A stretch of DNA of 51,268 bases. Source: JOPF133 sp052144935. Its GTDB lineage: Bacteria > Acidobacteriota > Terriglobia > Bryobacterales > Bryobacteraceae. The stretch lies in the NCBI GenBank assembly GCA_052144935.1, contig JBKQPR010000335.1, positions 1-51,268 on the forward strand, in the 5' to 3' direction. This document shows positions 45,067-51,268 of the stretch, in pieces; position 1 is the first letter of the stretch; each line of letters opens with the position of its first letter. The translations under genes and the position numbers were made by a program. A model generated the notes under the pieces. That model was not told the origin of the DNA. It did no database searches and worked only from the letters and a program-made list of their open reading frames with translations.

Positions 45067-45104
45067 ATGGGTGATTGCCGCGTTGACTACAGGAGGCTAG
45101 CTTA

Positions 45105-45641
45105 ATGTTTGATAGTCCGAAATTCTTTGCGACAGACGAAGAAGAGCTGGAAGACTTCCACGACTACGACGACGAGGAACACGCCGAGCACGACTCCAAA
45201 CTCGACGACTTCGAAGACTCGGAAGACGACGAAGAGGAGGAGGAAGCGGTGGTCATAGCCGTTGAGACCCATACACCCGAACCAGCGACGGCCGCCGCGC
45301 CGAAATCGCCCGCGCCCCAGCCGGAAACGCCTCCCAAGAAACCGGTAGAGAAGGCCACGGCGGCCAAGAAAGCGCCCGCGAAAAAGGCTCCGGCCGCGGC
45401 GAAAAAAGCTCCGGAGAAAAGGGCCGCGGCGAAAGCTCCCGTAAAGCAGGCTGCCAAAAAGGCGCCCGTGAAGAAGGCGGCCAAGAAAGCCCCAGCCAAG
45501 GCGGCCAAGAAAGCTCCGGCCAAGGCGGCCAAGAAGGCTCCGGCCAAGGTGGCCAAGAAAGCCCCGGCCAAGGCGGCCAAGAAAGCCCCGGCCAAAAAGG
45601 CTCCGGCCAAAAAGGGCGTCACAAGGGGAAAGAAGCGCTAA
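45105..45641 (+). CDS. histone H1-like protein with acidic head and Lys/Ala/Pro repeat tail
   Basis: 178 residues in two opposite halves. Residues 1-48 are strongly acidic (DEEELEDFHDYDDEEHAEHD, then DSEDDEEEEE); after a Pro/Thr linker, 78-178 is a basic tail of KKAPAK(A) units, about ten copies, coded by a 24-bp repeat near 45480-45600. The tail is like histone H1/HctB/AlgP-type DNA-binding proteins. The acidic head is unusual for that class and could bind the tail, a partner protein or regulate DNA binding. A perfect AGGAGG stands 11 bases before the ATG. Likely nucleoid-associated; not a known named gene. Confidence 0.78.
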   Translation: MFDSPKFFATDEEELEDFHDYDDEEHAEHDSKLDDFEDSEDDEEEEEAVVIAVETHTPEPATAAAPKSPAPQPETPPKKPVEKATAAKKAPAKKAPAAAKKAPEKRAAAKAPVKQAAKKAPVKKAAKKAPAKAAKKAPAKAAKKAPAKVAKKAPAKAAKKAPAKKAPAKKGVTRGKKR

Positions 45642-45710
45642 CCCCGGCCGCCCACATTTGTGCGCGGTCGAGCACTGGTTTTGAGCGGCTTGGCCTGCGC
45701 CGGGCCGCCA

Positions 45711-45950
45711 TCAGTTCTCCTTGGTTACTACACGCCGGCAACGCTCGAAGAGGTCCAGCAGCGCTTCCGCCTGTTCCTCCGCCGAGCGGTTCACGGCCTT
45801 GGCCGAAAAACCGGCCGACGATTGCGACGATCGTCCGTATCCCGTGTTCACGGCAATGAATTTCATCAGCTCTAGGGCCACATCGTCTTTGCTGCGCGCG
45901 CCGGTGGGCGAGCTTTCAGGCATCAGGTTGGGTGTTCCCGGTTCCGCCAT
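45711..45950 (-). CDS. small conserved hypothetical protein
   Basis: 79 residues on the minus strand. Composition and phrasing look coding: DVALELMKFIAVNTGYGRSS, AGFSAKAVNRSAEEQAEALL and DLFERCRRVV. It appears to be a short helical protein without membrane segment. Start chosen at ATG 45950 (MAEPGTPNL), preceded by GAGAGAAG; a further ATG at 45977 is less likely. Divergent from the HipA-like kinase gene, 53 bases away. No function assigned. Confidence 0.62.
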   Translation of the reverse strand: MAEPGTPNLMPESSPTGARSKDDVALELMKFIAVNTGYGRSSQSSAGFSAKAVNRSAEEQAEALLDLFERCRRVVTKEN

Positions 45951-46003
45951 CTTCTCTCGATCCTCCGTGTGATACAACTCTAGGGTACTGCATTTCCTCT
46001 GCG

Positions 46004-46834
46004 ATGCCGCTGACCGCCGCCGGGCTTGTCCGAAAAATGCGAGGGGGGGCCCAGGCCCATCTGCTGGAAGCGGATGACGGCAACTGGTATGTGGTGAAGT
46101 TCCGCAATAACCCGCAGCACCGGCGCATTCTGGTAAACGAACTGCTGGCGTCGGCGCTGCTCGATTACCTGAAGATCGCCGCGCCTCCGGTAGCCCTCAT
46201 CCACGTCACTCCGGCCTTTCTGGAAGCGTACCCGGAGGTGCACATCACGCTGGGATCCCGGCATTTGCCGGTGGAGCCGGGCTGGCACTTCGGCTCGCGA
46301 TATCCCGGCGACCCCGGCCGCGTGGCGGTCTACGATTTCCTGCCCGACGCCCTGTTGCCCGGCGTGGCCAACCTGGAAGACTTCCGCGCCATCCTGGTTT
46401 TCGACAAGTGGGTGGCCAATGCCGACGGGCGCCAGTGCGTGTTCCATCGGGCGCGTGTGCGCCGTGCCGATGGGCGGTCGGCCGAAGAAGCCGAACCAGC
46501 GTTTGTGGCGCGCATGATCGACCACGGGTTTGCGTTCAACGGGCCGCACTGGGATTTCCCCGAGTCCCCGGTGCAGGGACTCTACGCGCGGCGGCTGGTC
46601 TACGAATCGGTCACCTCGCTGGACGATTTCCAGCCTTGGCTGGAGCAGGTGGTGAACTTTCCCGAAGAAGTCGTCGACCAGGCCTGGAAGCGGATTCCGC
46701 CGGATTGGGTGGAGGGCGAGGAGGACGAGTTGGACCGCCTGCTGGAGCGGCTCTTCGAGCGCCGCAAACGAGTGGTGGACTTGCTGGGGGCCTGCCGGGA
46801 GGGCCGCACCGATCCGTTTCCGAATTGGAAGTAG
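46004..46834 (+). CDS. HipA-like kinase-domain protein
   Basis: 276 residues. The start LVRKMRGGAQAHLLEADDGN, then WYVVKFRNNPQHRRILVNEL (Lys of the ATP site, Glu of helix C) and YDFLPDALLPGVANLEDFRA, VFDKWVANADGRQCVFHRAR (catalytic Asp/Asn region) and ARMIDHGFAFNGPHWDF (DFG-like metal site) fit the HipA-like kinase family that lacks the HipA N-terminal couple domain. HipA kinases phosphorylate glutamyl-tRNA synthetase and cause growth arrest; function of these shorter relatives is unclear. No hipB-type gene accompanies it. ATG 46004 is chosen over 45932. Confidence 0.75.
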   Translation: MPLTAAGLVRKMRGGAQAHLLEADDGNWYVVKFRNNPQHRRILVNELLASALLDYLKIAAPPVALIHVTPAFLEAYPEVHITLGSRHLPVEPGWHFGSRYPGDPGRVAVYDFLPDALLPGVANLEDFRAILVFDKWVANADGRQCVFHRARVRRADGRSAEEAEPAFVARMIDHGFAFNGPHWDFPESPVQGLYARRLVYESVTSLDDFQPWLEQVVNFPEEVVDQAWKRIPPDWVEGEEDELDRLLERLFERRKRVVDLLGACREGRTDPFPNWK

Positions 46835-46980
46835 GTCCGCGCACAGCGCGCGTTCCGGGGGTTGCCCATGGGAGGCGGGGTTGCCCCTGGGGGCGCCCTC
46901 TGGGCCACTCCGGGCCCCCGCAAGGCCGTTTGCGGTCACCTGCGCGGCTGCGGGCGGCGAGGACGCGTTAAAATAGCAGG

Positions 46981-47850
46981 GTGCTTCACCGTCACGTTCT
47001 CCACAACGACACCATCCGCGATGTCTCCGATAGCGCGCTTTCGCCCGGGCAGGTCGGCCTGCTTGCCGGGTGGGGCGTTTTCACAACCCTAAAGGTCACA
47101 GAAGGCGTCTTGTTTGCCTTCGAGCGGCACTGGGCACGGATCGCCCGCGACGCGGCGGCGTTTCACGTGGCCATTCCGCCGGATTCCGAAGCGGTACGGC
47201 GCAAGCTGCTCGATCTGGTGGAATCCAACCGGGCGTATAACTCGACTTTGCGGCTGGTGATCGTGCGCAACGATGGCAGCATGTGGGCCGGTCCCTCGAA
47301 CGGCCGGAAGAGCGACCTGATTGCGCTCACCGCCGACAGCAAGGAGTGGGGCGAGCGAGTGAAGCTGACCTATGTGCCCAACGCCCGCCACGCGGCTTGC
47401 AGCTTCGCGGGCACCAAGATCCTTTCCTGGGCCATGAACCTCACCTGGATCGAGTCGGCGCAACAACGCGGCTTCGACGAGGTAATTCTGCTCAACGAAC
47501 GCGGCGAGGTAGCCGAATGCACCTCCGCCAACATCTTTGTTGCCAACGGGAACCGCGTATGGACGCCGCCGCTCACCTCGGGCTGCCTTCCCGGCATCAC
47601 CCGCGAAGTGCTGCTGGGCGAGGTGCATGCCCCGGGCGTCCAAGTCGAGGAGCGCACGCTGATGCCGGGCGACTTGGAGAACGCCGACGAGGTGTTCATC
47701 ACCTCCACGACGCGCGATCTGCTGCCCGTGGAGCAGATCGAGAAACGCGCCGTGGGCCGGGGAGGGCAGGTGTACGCACGACTGAAAACCGCGTTTTCGG
47801 AATTTGTGGGACGCTACGTGGCCGAGCACCGGAGTGTGCCGGCGGTTTGA
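46981..47850 (+). CDS. class IV PLP-dependent aminotransferase (BCAT/DAAT/ADCL family)
   Basis: 289 residues. PLP-lysine is in SFAGTKILSWAMNL; the fold-type IV landmarks are GWGVFTTLKVTEGVLFAFER near the start, GFDEVILLNERGEVAECTSA (PLP phosphate loop, E of 'EC(T/S)xxN'), NIFVANGNRVWTPPLTSGCL and PGITREVLL. The family covers branched-chain aminotransferase, D-amino-acid aminotransferase and aminodeoxychorismate lyase (pabC); the short length and STTRDLLPVEQI favour none clearly. GTG start at 46981 follows a TAAAAT hexamer by six bases, with no ribosome-binding site: a leaderless candidate. Confidence 0.88.
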   Translation: MLHRHVLHNDTIRDVSDSALSPGQVGLLAGWGVFTTLKVTEGVLFAFERHWARIARDAAAFHVAIPPDSEAVRRKLLDLVESNRAYNSTLRLVIVRNDGSMWAGPSNGRKSDLIALTADSKEWGERVKLTYVPNARHAACSFAGTKILSWAMNLTWIESAQQRGFDEVILLNERGEVAECTSANIFVANGNRVWTPPLTSGCLPGITREVLLGEVHAPGVQVEERTLMPGDLENADEVFITSTTRDLLPVEQIEKRAVGRGGQVYARLKTAFSEFVGRYVAEHRSVPAV

Positions 47851-48736
47851 GGCGGAACCGCATAAGCAGCGATGGCCAGCCGGACATCAGGTTGGCTACC
47901 CGCCTCACGCCCCAAAAAAGAAATGGTTCCAAGTGACCTGATTCCCAGCGTTGCTCGCCACCGGCATGCACGGTACCGAACATGGCATTCAGAATTGCCG
48001 GGCGCCTTGCCTGTCGGCTCCCCGATAACCGGATTTGCCGGTCACCGGATCAATACCGCCAGACGCGCCGCAACCACATTCCGAACGGGACTGTCCGCTC
48101 GCAACGGCCTTTCGCTCGCCCGCAATGACCTCCGCTTACGCGGATTCCATCACGAGGTCAATGTTCCCGGCCTGCTGCTTCGCTTCCGAAATCCACCGGT
48201 TCCTCCGCCCGTTCCGCCTTCCGCTCCACTGCCAATTCCGGTTGGCCCCGGTTTTGGCTGCTTCGACGCGTCAGACCCGTTGCGGTATCACCGACAGATT
48301 CCGCTGGCTGCGCCTCCAGTTTCGGCTCCCCTTCGGGAGTGTTACCTCCCTCGGGATCAAAGCTTCCGCTGGTTTCGCCGCCCGCCAGCCCGCCTTCCGA
48401 GACTGCCCGATCTCCGTTCGCTCCCCGCAGCCATTTCTATTACTAGGTTTGGCTCCGGATCACCGTTCCCGGTCCGCTACTGCCCCGTAGGCTTGCTGTT
48501 CCTCAAACCTCTTGGAACCTTTTTCACTATGCTCCCGAATAGCTTTTCCGTCAACGCATTTATGATCAAAACGGCACATTTTCCTCAAGTTTTATTCCGT
48601 TTGTTACTAGGCGGTTACGGCGTAGCCCCGGTGCAAGAGTTGTGCATAAAACACGAGTTGAGAGTCCTGTTTGGGCCGCTAGCGGCGGTTATAGCCGTGT
48701 GCGGAGCGGAGCGCCGGTTTGGGATACTGAAACGCG
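47851..48736. other. 886-bp stretch without a credible gene
   Basis: Several frames stay open across it, including 47872-48942, but they are Pro/Arg/Ser/Phe-rich (PPVPPPVPPSAPLPIPVGPG, FPVRYCPVGLLFLKPLGTFF) and run into the start of the GT9 gene. Conceptual proteins like these are typical of repeated non-coding elements annotated by mistake. The region 48530-48640 is locally AT-richer. Whether it is a repeat, a structured RNA or an eroded gene cannot be settled from one copy. Confidence 0.4.
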
Positions 48737-49531
48737 ATGCGTACGCTCGCAATCCGACCGGGCGCCATTGGCGACCTGATCGTTTCGCTGCCGGCCTTGG
48801 AGTGCCTGAAGAGCGAATATCTGGAGGTCTGGACCACCGGCGCGACTGTCCCGCTGATCCGATTCGCCGATCGGGCGCGGTCCATTTCCTCGACTGGAAT
48901 CGACCTTCTGGGAGTCGCGGAACCGCCGCCGGGCCTCCTTGAGGAGCTTCGCAGGTTTGACCGGATCGTCTCCTGGTACGGCGCCAATCGCGCTGATTTC
49001 ATGGAGCTTACAAGATCTCTCGGGCTTCCCTTCCAATTCTTCCGGGCATTGCCCCCGGAGGGCGATGGACGGCACGCGGCGGATTTCTACCTGGAGCAGG
49101 TGGGCGCCCTGGCTGCGGACTGCGGCAAAACGCCCAGCGACGGAATCCCACGTATCCCGTGCGACGGACCGTGCAACGGACCGCGCGGCAACTTCGCCGT
49201 GATCCATCCGTTCTCGGGCAGCGCGCGGAAGAACTGGCCGCTCGATAAGTTTCGCGCCCTGGCGCGGGGGATCGACCGCGTCATGCCGGTCGAGTGGTGT
49301 GCCGGGCCGGAGGATCCGCGGCTTGATGGCGCCGTGCGGATTGCCGATCTGTACGAGCTGGCCTGCTGGCTGGGCCGGGCCCGCCTTTACGTGGGCAACG
49401 ATTCTGGAATCACACACTTGGCAGCCGCGGCGGGCGCGCCCGTGCTGGCGCTGTTCGGTCCCACGGACCCGGAGGTTTGGGCGCCGCGCGGGCCGAATGT
49501 GCGGGTGGCGCGATGGTGGGCGGGGCGATAG
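48737..49531 (+). CDS. glycosyltransferase family 9 (heptosyltransferase-like)
   Basis: 264 residues, somewhat short for GT9 (usually 320-350). N-terminal LAIRPGAIGDLIVSLPALEC is the family's GDxI loop, followed by FDRIVSWYGANR; the C-terminal nucleotide-sugar site is FAVIHPFSGSARKNWPLDKF and LYVGNDSGITHLAAAAGAPV with LALFGPTDPEVWAPRG. GT9 enzymes add ADP-heptose or related sugars to the LPS core. Shortening appears between the two domains. ATG follows GATACT by eight bases with no ribosome-binding site. Stands alone, 33 bases before the MNT gene. Confidence 0.88.
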   Translation: MRTLAIRPGAIGDLIVSLPALECLKSEYLEVWTTGATVPLIRFADRARSISSTGIDLLGVAEPPPGLLEELRRFDRIVSWYGANRADFMELTRSLGLPFQFFRALPPEGDGRHAADFYLEQVGALAADCGKTPSDGIPRIPCDGPCNGPRGNFAVIHPFSGSARKNWPLDKFRALARGIDRVMPVEWCAGPEDPRLDGAVRIADLYELACWLGRARLYVGNDSGITHLAAAAGAPVLALFGPTDPEVWAPRGPNVRVARWWAGR

Positions 49532-49564
49532 GGGCGCAATTGTGGCAAACTGGGGGTGACATCC

Positions 49565-49918
49565 ATGCCGGAAGCGTCCTCGCAGAACTCCGCTCCGCCC
49601 GCCGCCGCCGATCCGAAACTGGCCGAAGTCGTCCACCGGCTTCGAGAGCTGTATCGGCCTGAGCGGATCTATTTGTTTGGTTCCACTGCCCGTGGAGATT
49701 CCGGCCCGGACAGCGATTACGATCTGATGGTGGTCGTTCCCGACAATACGCCGAAGCCTCTTCGCGATAGCGGCAGGGCCTACAAGGCGATTTGGCGTCT
49801 CGGCGTAGCGACCGACGTCCTGGTGTGGACCCACTCGGCCTTTGAGGATCGCCTGCCTTTGAGAGCCTCTTTGCCGGCGACCATTGTGCGAGAGGGGAAA
49901 CTGCTCTACGCAGCCTGA
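49565..49918 (+). CDS. MNT-type minimal nucleotidyltransferase, antitoxin candidate
   Basis: 117 residues. The active-site motif GSTARGDSGPDSDYD fits GSX10DXD, as in MntA antitoxins that AMPylate their HEPN toxin partners. Preceding helix LAEVVHRLRELYRPERIYLF and the following strand DLMVVVP complete the fold. Cytosolic. ATG 49565 with GGGGGTGA just upstream; GTG 49556 would add three residues. Overlaps the HEPN frame by 35 bases, in line with a coupled toxin-antitoxin pair. Confidence 0.85.
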   Translation: MPEASSQNSAPPAAADPKLAEVVHRLRELYRPERIYLFGSTARGDSGPDSDYDLMVVVPDNTPKPLRDSGRAYKAIWRLGVATDVLVWTHSAFEDRLPLRASLPATIVREGKLLYAA

Positions 49919-50318
49919 CGCCCTTCGCCGCGCGGACACCCTCGCTTGGTTTGAAAAAGCCAGTAAAGATCTGCGGTGTGCGCAGGTTGATCTGGCCGCC
50001 GAGCCGCCATTACCTGAAGATGCGTTATACCACTGCCAACAAGCAGTGGAGAAAGCTATGAAGGGCTTTCTGGTTTGGCACGACCAGCCGTTCCTCCGGA
50101 CGCACGATTTGGGAAAGCTCGGCGAGCAAGCTGTCGAACTGGACCCGGCTCTGGCTCCGCTGATCGATGAGGTTGCCGAGTTCGCGAAGTATGCCTGGAT
50201 GTTCCGGTATCCGGGCGATGTTGACGAGCCATCTGTGGCGGATGCGTCTTCTGCGCTGGACAGGGCGCGGGCGTTCGTTGGGGCGCTGCTGGGCCGGCTG
50301 CCCGAGGAAGCCCGTTAG
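49884..50318 (+). CDS. HEPN-domain protein, partner of the MNT gene
   Basis: 144 residues. Four-helix HEPN fold: TLAWFEKASKDLRCAQVDLA, PEDALYHCQQAVEKAMKGFL, RTHDLGKLGEQAVELDPALA, and a last helix ASSALDRARAFVGALLG. Unlike HepT toxins, no RX4-6H motif is present (the only His after an Arg is in RTH), so RNase activity is doubtful; this is the HEPN subfamily usually found with stand-alone nucleotidyltransferases. The GTG 49884 start is the only one that keeps helix 1 whole, though the first 15 residues are translated from antitoxin sequence in another frame and may be an artefact. Confidence 0.8.
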   Translation: MCERGNCSTQPDALRRADTLAWFEKASKDLRCAQVDLAAEPPLPEDALYHCQQAVEKAMKGFLVWHDQPFLRTHDLGKLGEQAVELDPALAPLIDEVAEFAKYAWMFRYPGDVDEPSVADASSALDRARAFVGALLGRLPEEAR

Positions 50319-50333
50319 CGGCGCGGCCGTTGC

Positions 50334-50418
50334 AAAAACCGCTCCCTGACGGTCGCGGCTCTGAAGGCCGCGGCTCTGAAGGCCGTACCGAGCCGCGACC
50401 GTGAGTGAGCGGTTTTTT
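50334..50418 (+). terminator. strong intrinsic terminator built on a two-part palindrome
   Basis: Outer arms ACCGCTC (50338-50344) and GAGCGGT (50407-50413); inner arms ACGGTCGCGGCTC (50349-50361) and GAGCCGCGACCGT (50390-50402), followed by TTTTTT ending at 50418. The left side starts with AAAAA, so it could work both ways. The loop holds a tandem CGGCTCTGAAGGCCG duplication. Ends the MNT-HEPN operon 15 bases after its stop. Confidence 0.85.
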
Positions 50419-50429
50419 CGCACCTCTTC

Positions 50430-50446
50430 TTAACCGTGGTTTAACA
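50430..50446 (+). promoter_or_regulatory. direct repeat TTAACC-N5-TTAACA before the M49-like gene
   Basis: Two hexamers with an 11-bp period, as in PhoP boxes, 20 bases before the TTG start. The same arrangement precedes the PhoB-like regulator at 16872-16888, so a shared regulon is possible. Confidence 0.45.
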
Positions 50447-50466
50447 TAGGAGACAAGAGGAATATC

Positions 50467-51267
50467 TTGCGTTTAGCGATTATTTTTGCGTTTGCGGCGG
50501 GTGCCTTTGCGGCCGGCAACCAAGCCCTGGTGGATCGTGTCGCGACGACCGGCTTCGTTCAGCTCGAGGCGGGCAGTTTTCAGAGCCTGACTCTGCGGCA
50601 GCAGGCCCTGGCTTACTGGCTCAGCCAGGCATCCATCGCGATTGACCCGATTAATTACGACCAGAACTCGCTCTACGGCCTGCGGCAGAAGCGCATGCTC
50701 GAAGAGCTGATGCGCCACGCGGATCGCCTGAACCCGCAGGTGCGGCGTAAGGTGTCCGACTTCGCCAAGCTGTTCTGGGCCAATCGCGGCAACCACAATG
50801 AAATGACCGCGCAGAAGTTCCTGCCGGAGTTCACCTTCGAGGAATTGAAAACGGCGGCGGCCGCCGTGCTGCAGAGCGGCGGCTTTCACGGCAGGCCTTA
50901 TAATGTGCCGCCGATCGGCAACCAGGCCGAGCTGGACCGCGAGTTGACCGTCCTCCAACCTTCGCTCTTCGATGCCAGTTTCCAGCCCCTGATCACGGCC
51001 AAGAGTCCGCAGGGCAACCTGGACATCCTGGAGGCCAGCGCCAACAATTTTTACTTCGACGTCAGCATGAAGGATCTGAAGGGCTACCACGACGCCCATC
51101 CGCTAAACTCCCGCCTGGTGAAGCTGCGCGATGCACGGCTGCAGCTTCGGCGCTCGCCAGAAGTGACCCGCCTGTGCTTTCTAAGAATGACCCATTGGGC
51201 CGTTAGAGCCTTTTGCGAGTGGCCCATATCCAGGGCTAAAGATCTGTCCGGGGAGGCTACGCGGTGA
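50467..51267 (+). CDS. M49 (dipeptidyl-peptidase III)-like protein, interrupted
   Basis: 266 residues in this frame; true DPP III proteins are 550-700. Signal peptide 1-15 (FAFAAGAFAAG). RQQALAYWLSQASIAIDPIN, YGLRQKRMLEELMRHADRLN, FAKLFWANRGNHNEMTAQKF and LPEFTFEELKTAAAAVL match the N-terminal domain of bacterial M49 peptidases, and KGYHDAHPLNSRLVKLRDAR continues it. At about residue 228 (position 51150) similarity ends; the last about 38 residues are unrelated and the frame stops at the window edge. The zinc motif HExxxH lies beyond this point, so the visible product has no active site. TTG start with AGAGG; a TTAAC repeat lies upstream. Confidence 0.7.
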   Translation: MRLAIIFAFAAGAFAAGNQALVDRVATTGFVQLEAGSFQSLTLRQQALAYWLSQASIAIDPINYDQNSLYGLRQKRMLEELMRHADRLNPQVRRKVSDFAKLFWANRGNHNEMTAQKFLPEFTFEELKTAAAAVLQSGGFHGRPYNVPPIGNQAELDRELTVLQPSLFDASFQPLITAKSPQGNLDILEASANNFYFDVSMKDLKGYHDAHPLNSRLVKLRDARLQLRRSPEVTRLCFLRMTHWAVRAFCEWPISRAKDLSGEATR

Positions 51268-51268
51268 G

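Noticed and set aside
47872..48942. 356-residue frame before and into the GT9 gene
   Set aside because: Proline/arginine-rich, overlaps the confirmed GT9 start in another frame, no domain.

Overview
The window looks like a high-GC Acidobacteriota chromosome, most likely from the Bryobacterales/Solibacter group. The evidence is two proteins with the Solibacter-type TIGR03437 domain (one N-terminal, one C-terminal), a pro-kumamolisin S53 peptidase, a PEP-CTERM protein, many secreted carbohydrate-active proteins, a Gram-negative lipid A gene (lpxB) and an MdtABC-like RND pump. This is inferred from gene content; no rRNA or tRNA gene was seen.

Layout. 1-6000: a decayed gene remnant, a penicillin-acylase family Ntn hydrolase and a large secreted beta-helix protein. 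6324-11260: an accessory island of two divergent, tightly coupled operons. The minus-strand operon encodes a tandem ubiquitin-like protein ending in GGSS, an E2-like protein, a JAB/MPN isopeptidase and a ThiF/E1-like enzyme. The plus-strand operon encodes a ribbon-helix-helix protein, a GNAT-like protein, an XRE regulator, a frameshifted ImmA/IrrE metallopeptidase and a GIY-YIG-like protein. 11755-23151: secreted mutarotase-like protein, GH116 glycosidase coupled to a COG0523 GTPase, PhoB-like response regulator, coiled-coil protein, lpxB, a catalytically dead M1-peptidase homologue with TPRs, and a PEP-CTERM protein. 23323-27274: GH106-like glycosidase and esterase operon on the minus strand. 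28326-36059: RND efflux operon. 36271-37169: pterin dehydratase and AhpC-type peroxiredoxin behind a possible Fur/PerR remnant. 37250-43629: giant S53 peptidase, membrane-anchored coiled-coil protein, secreted protein. 43797-44238: 8-bp-period minisatellite. 44400-44810: broken Toprim/primase fragment. 45105-50318: histone-H1-like acidic/basic protein, small conserved protein, HipA-like kinase, class IV aminotransferase, long gene-poor stretch, GT9 glycosyltransferase and an MNT/HEPN pair closed by a strong terminator. 50467-end: an M49-like gene that loses similarity just before the window edge.

The most interesting part is 6324-11260. The four minus-strand genes form a complete ubiquitin-like pathway: tag, conjugation partner, tag-processing peptidase and activating enzyme. 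They share an AT-rich control region with a regulatory/toxin-like operon. Such pathways are known in bacterial defence islands. The association with RHH-GNAT-XRE-ImmA-GIY-YIG genes, the apparent lack of an E2 cysteine at the usual place, and the homopolymer frameshift in ImmA/IrrE deserve a second look.

Smaller signals include paired TTAAC direct repeats with 11-bp period before both the PhoB-like regulator and the M49-like gene, a 243-bp nested palindrome and a duplicated 38-bp block before the efflux operon, several start codons placed directly after a -10-like hexamer (possible leaderless mRNAs), and two related degenerate repeats in distant intergenic regions.
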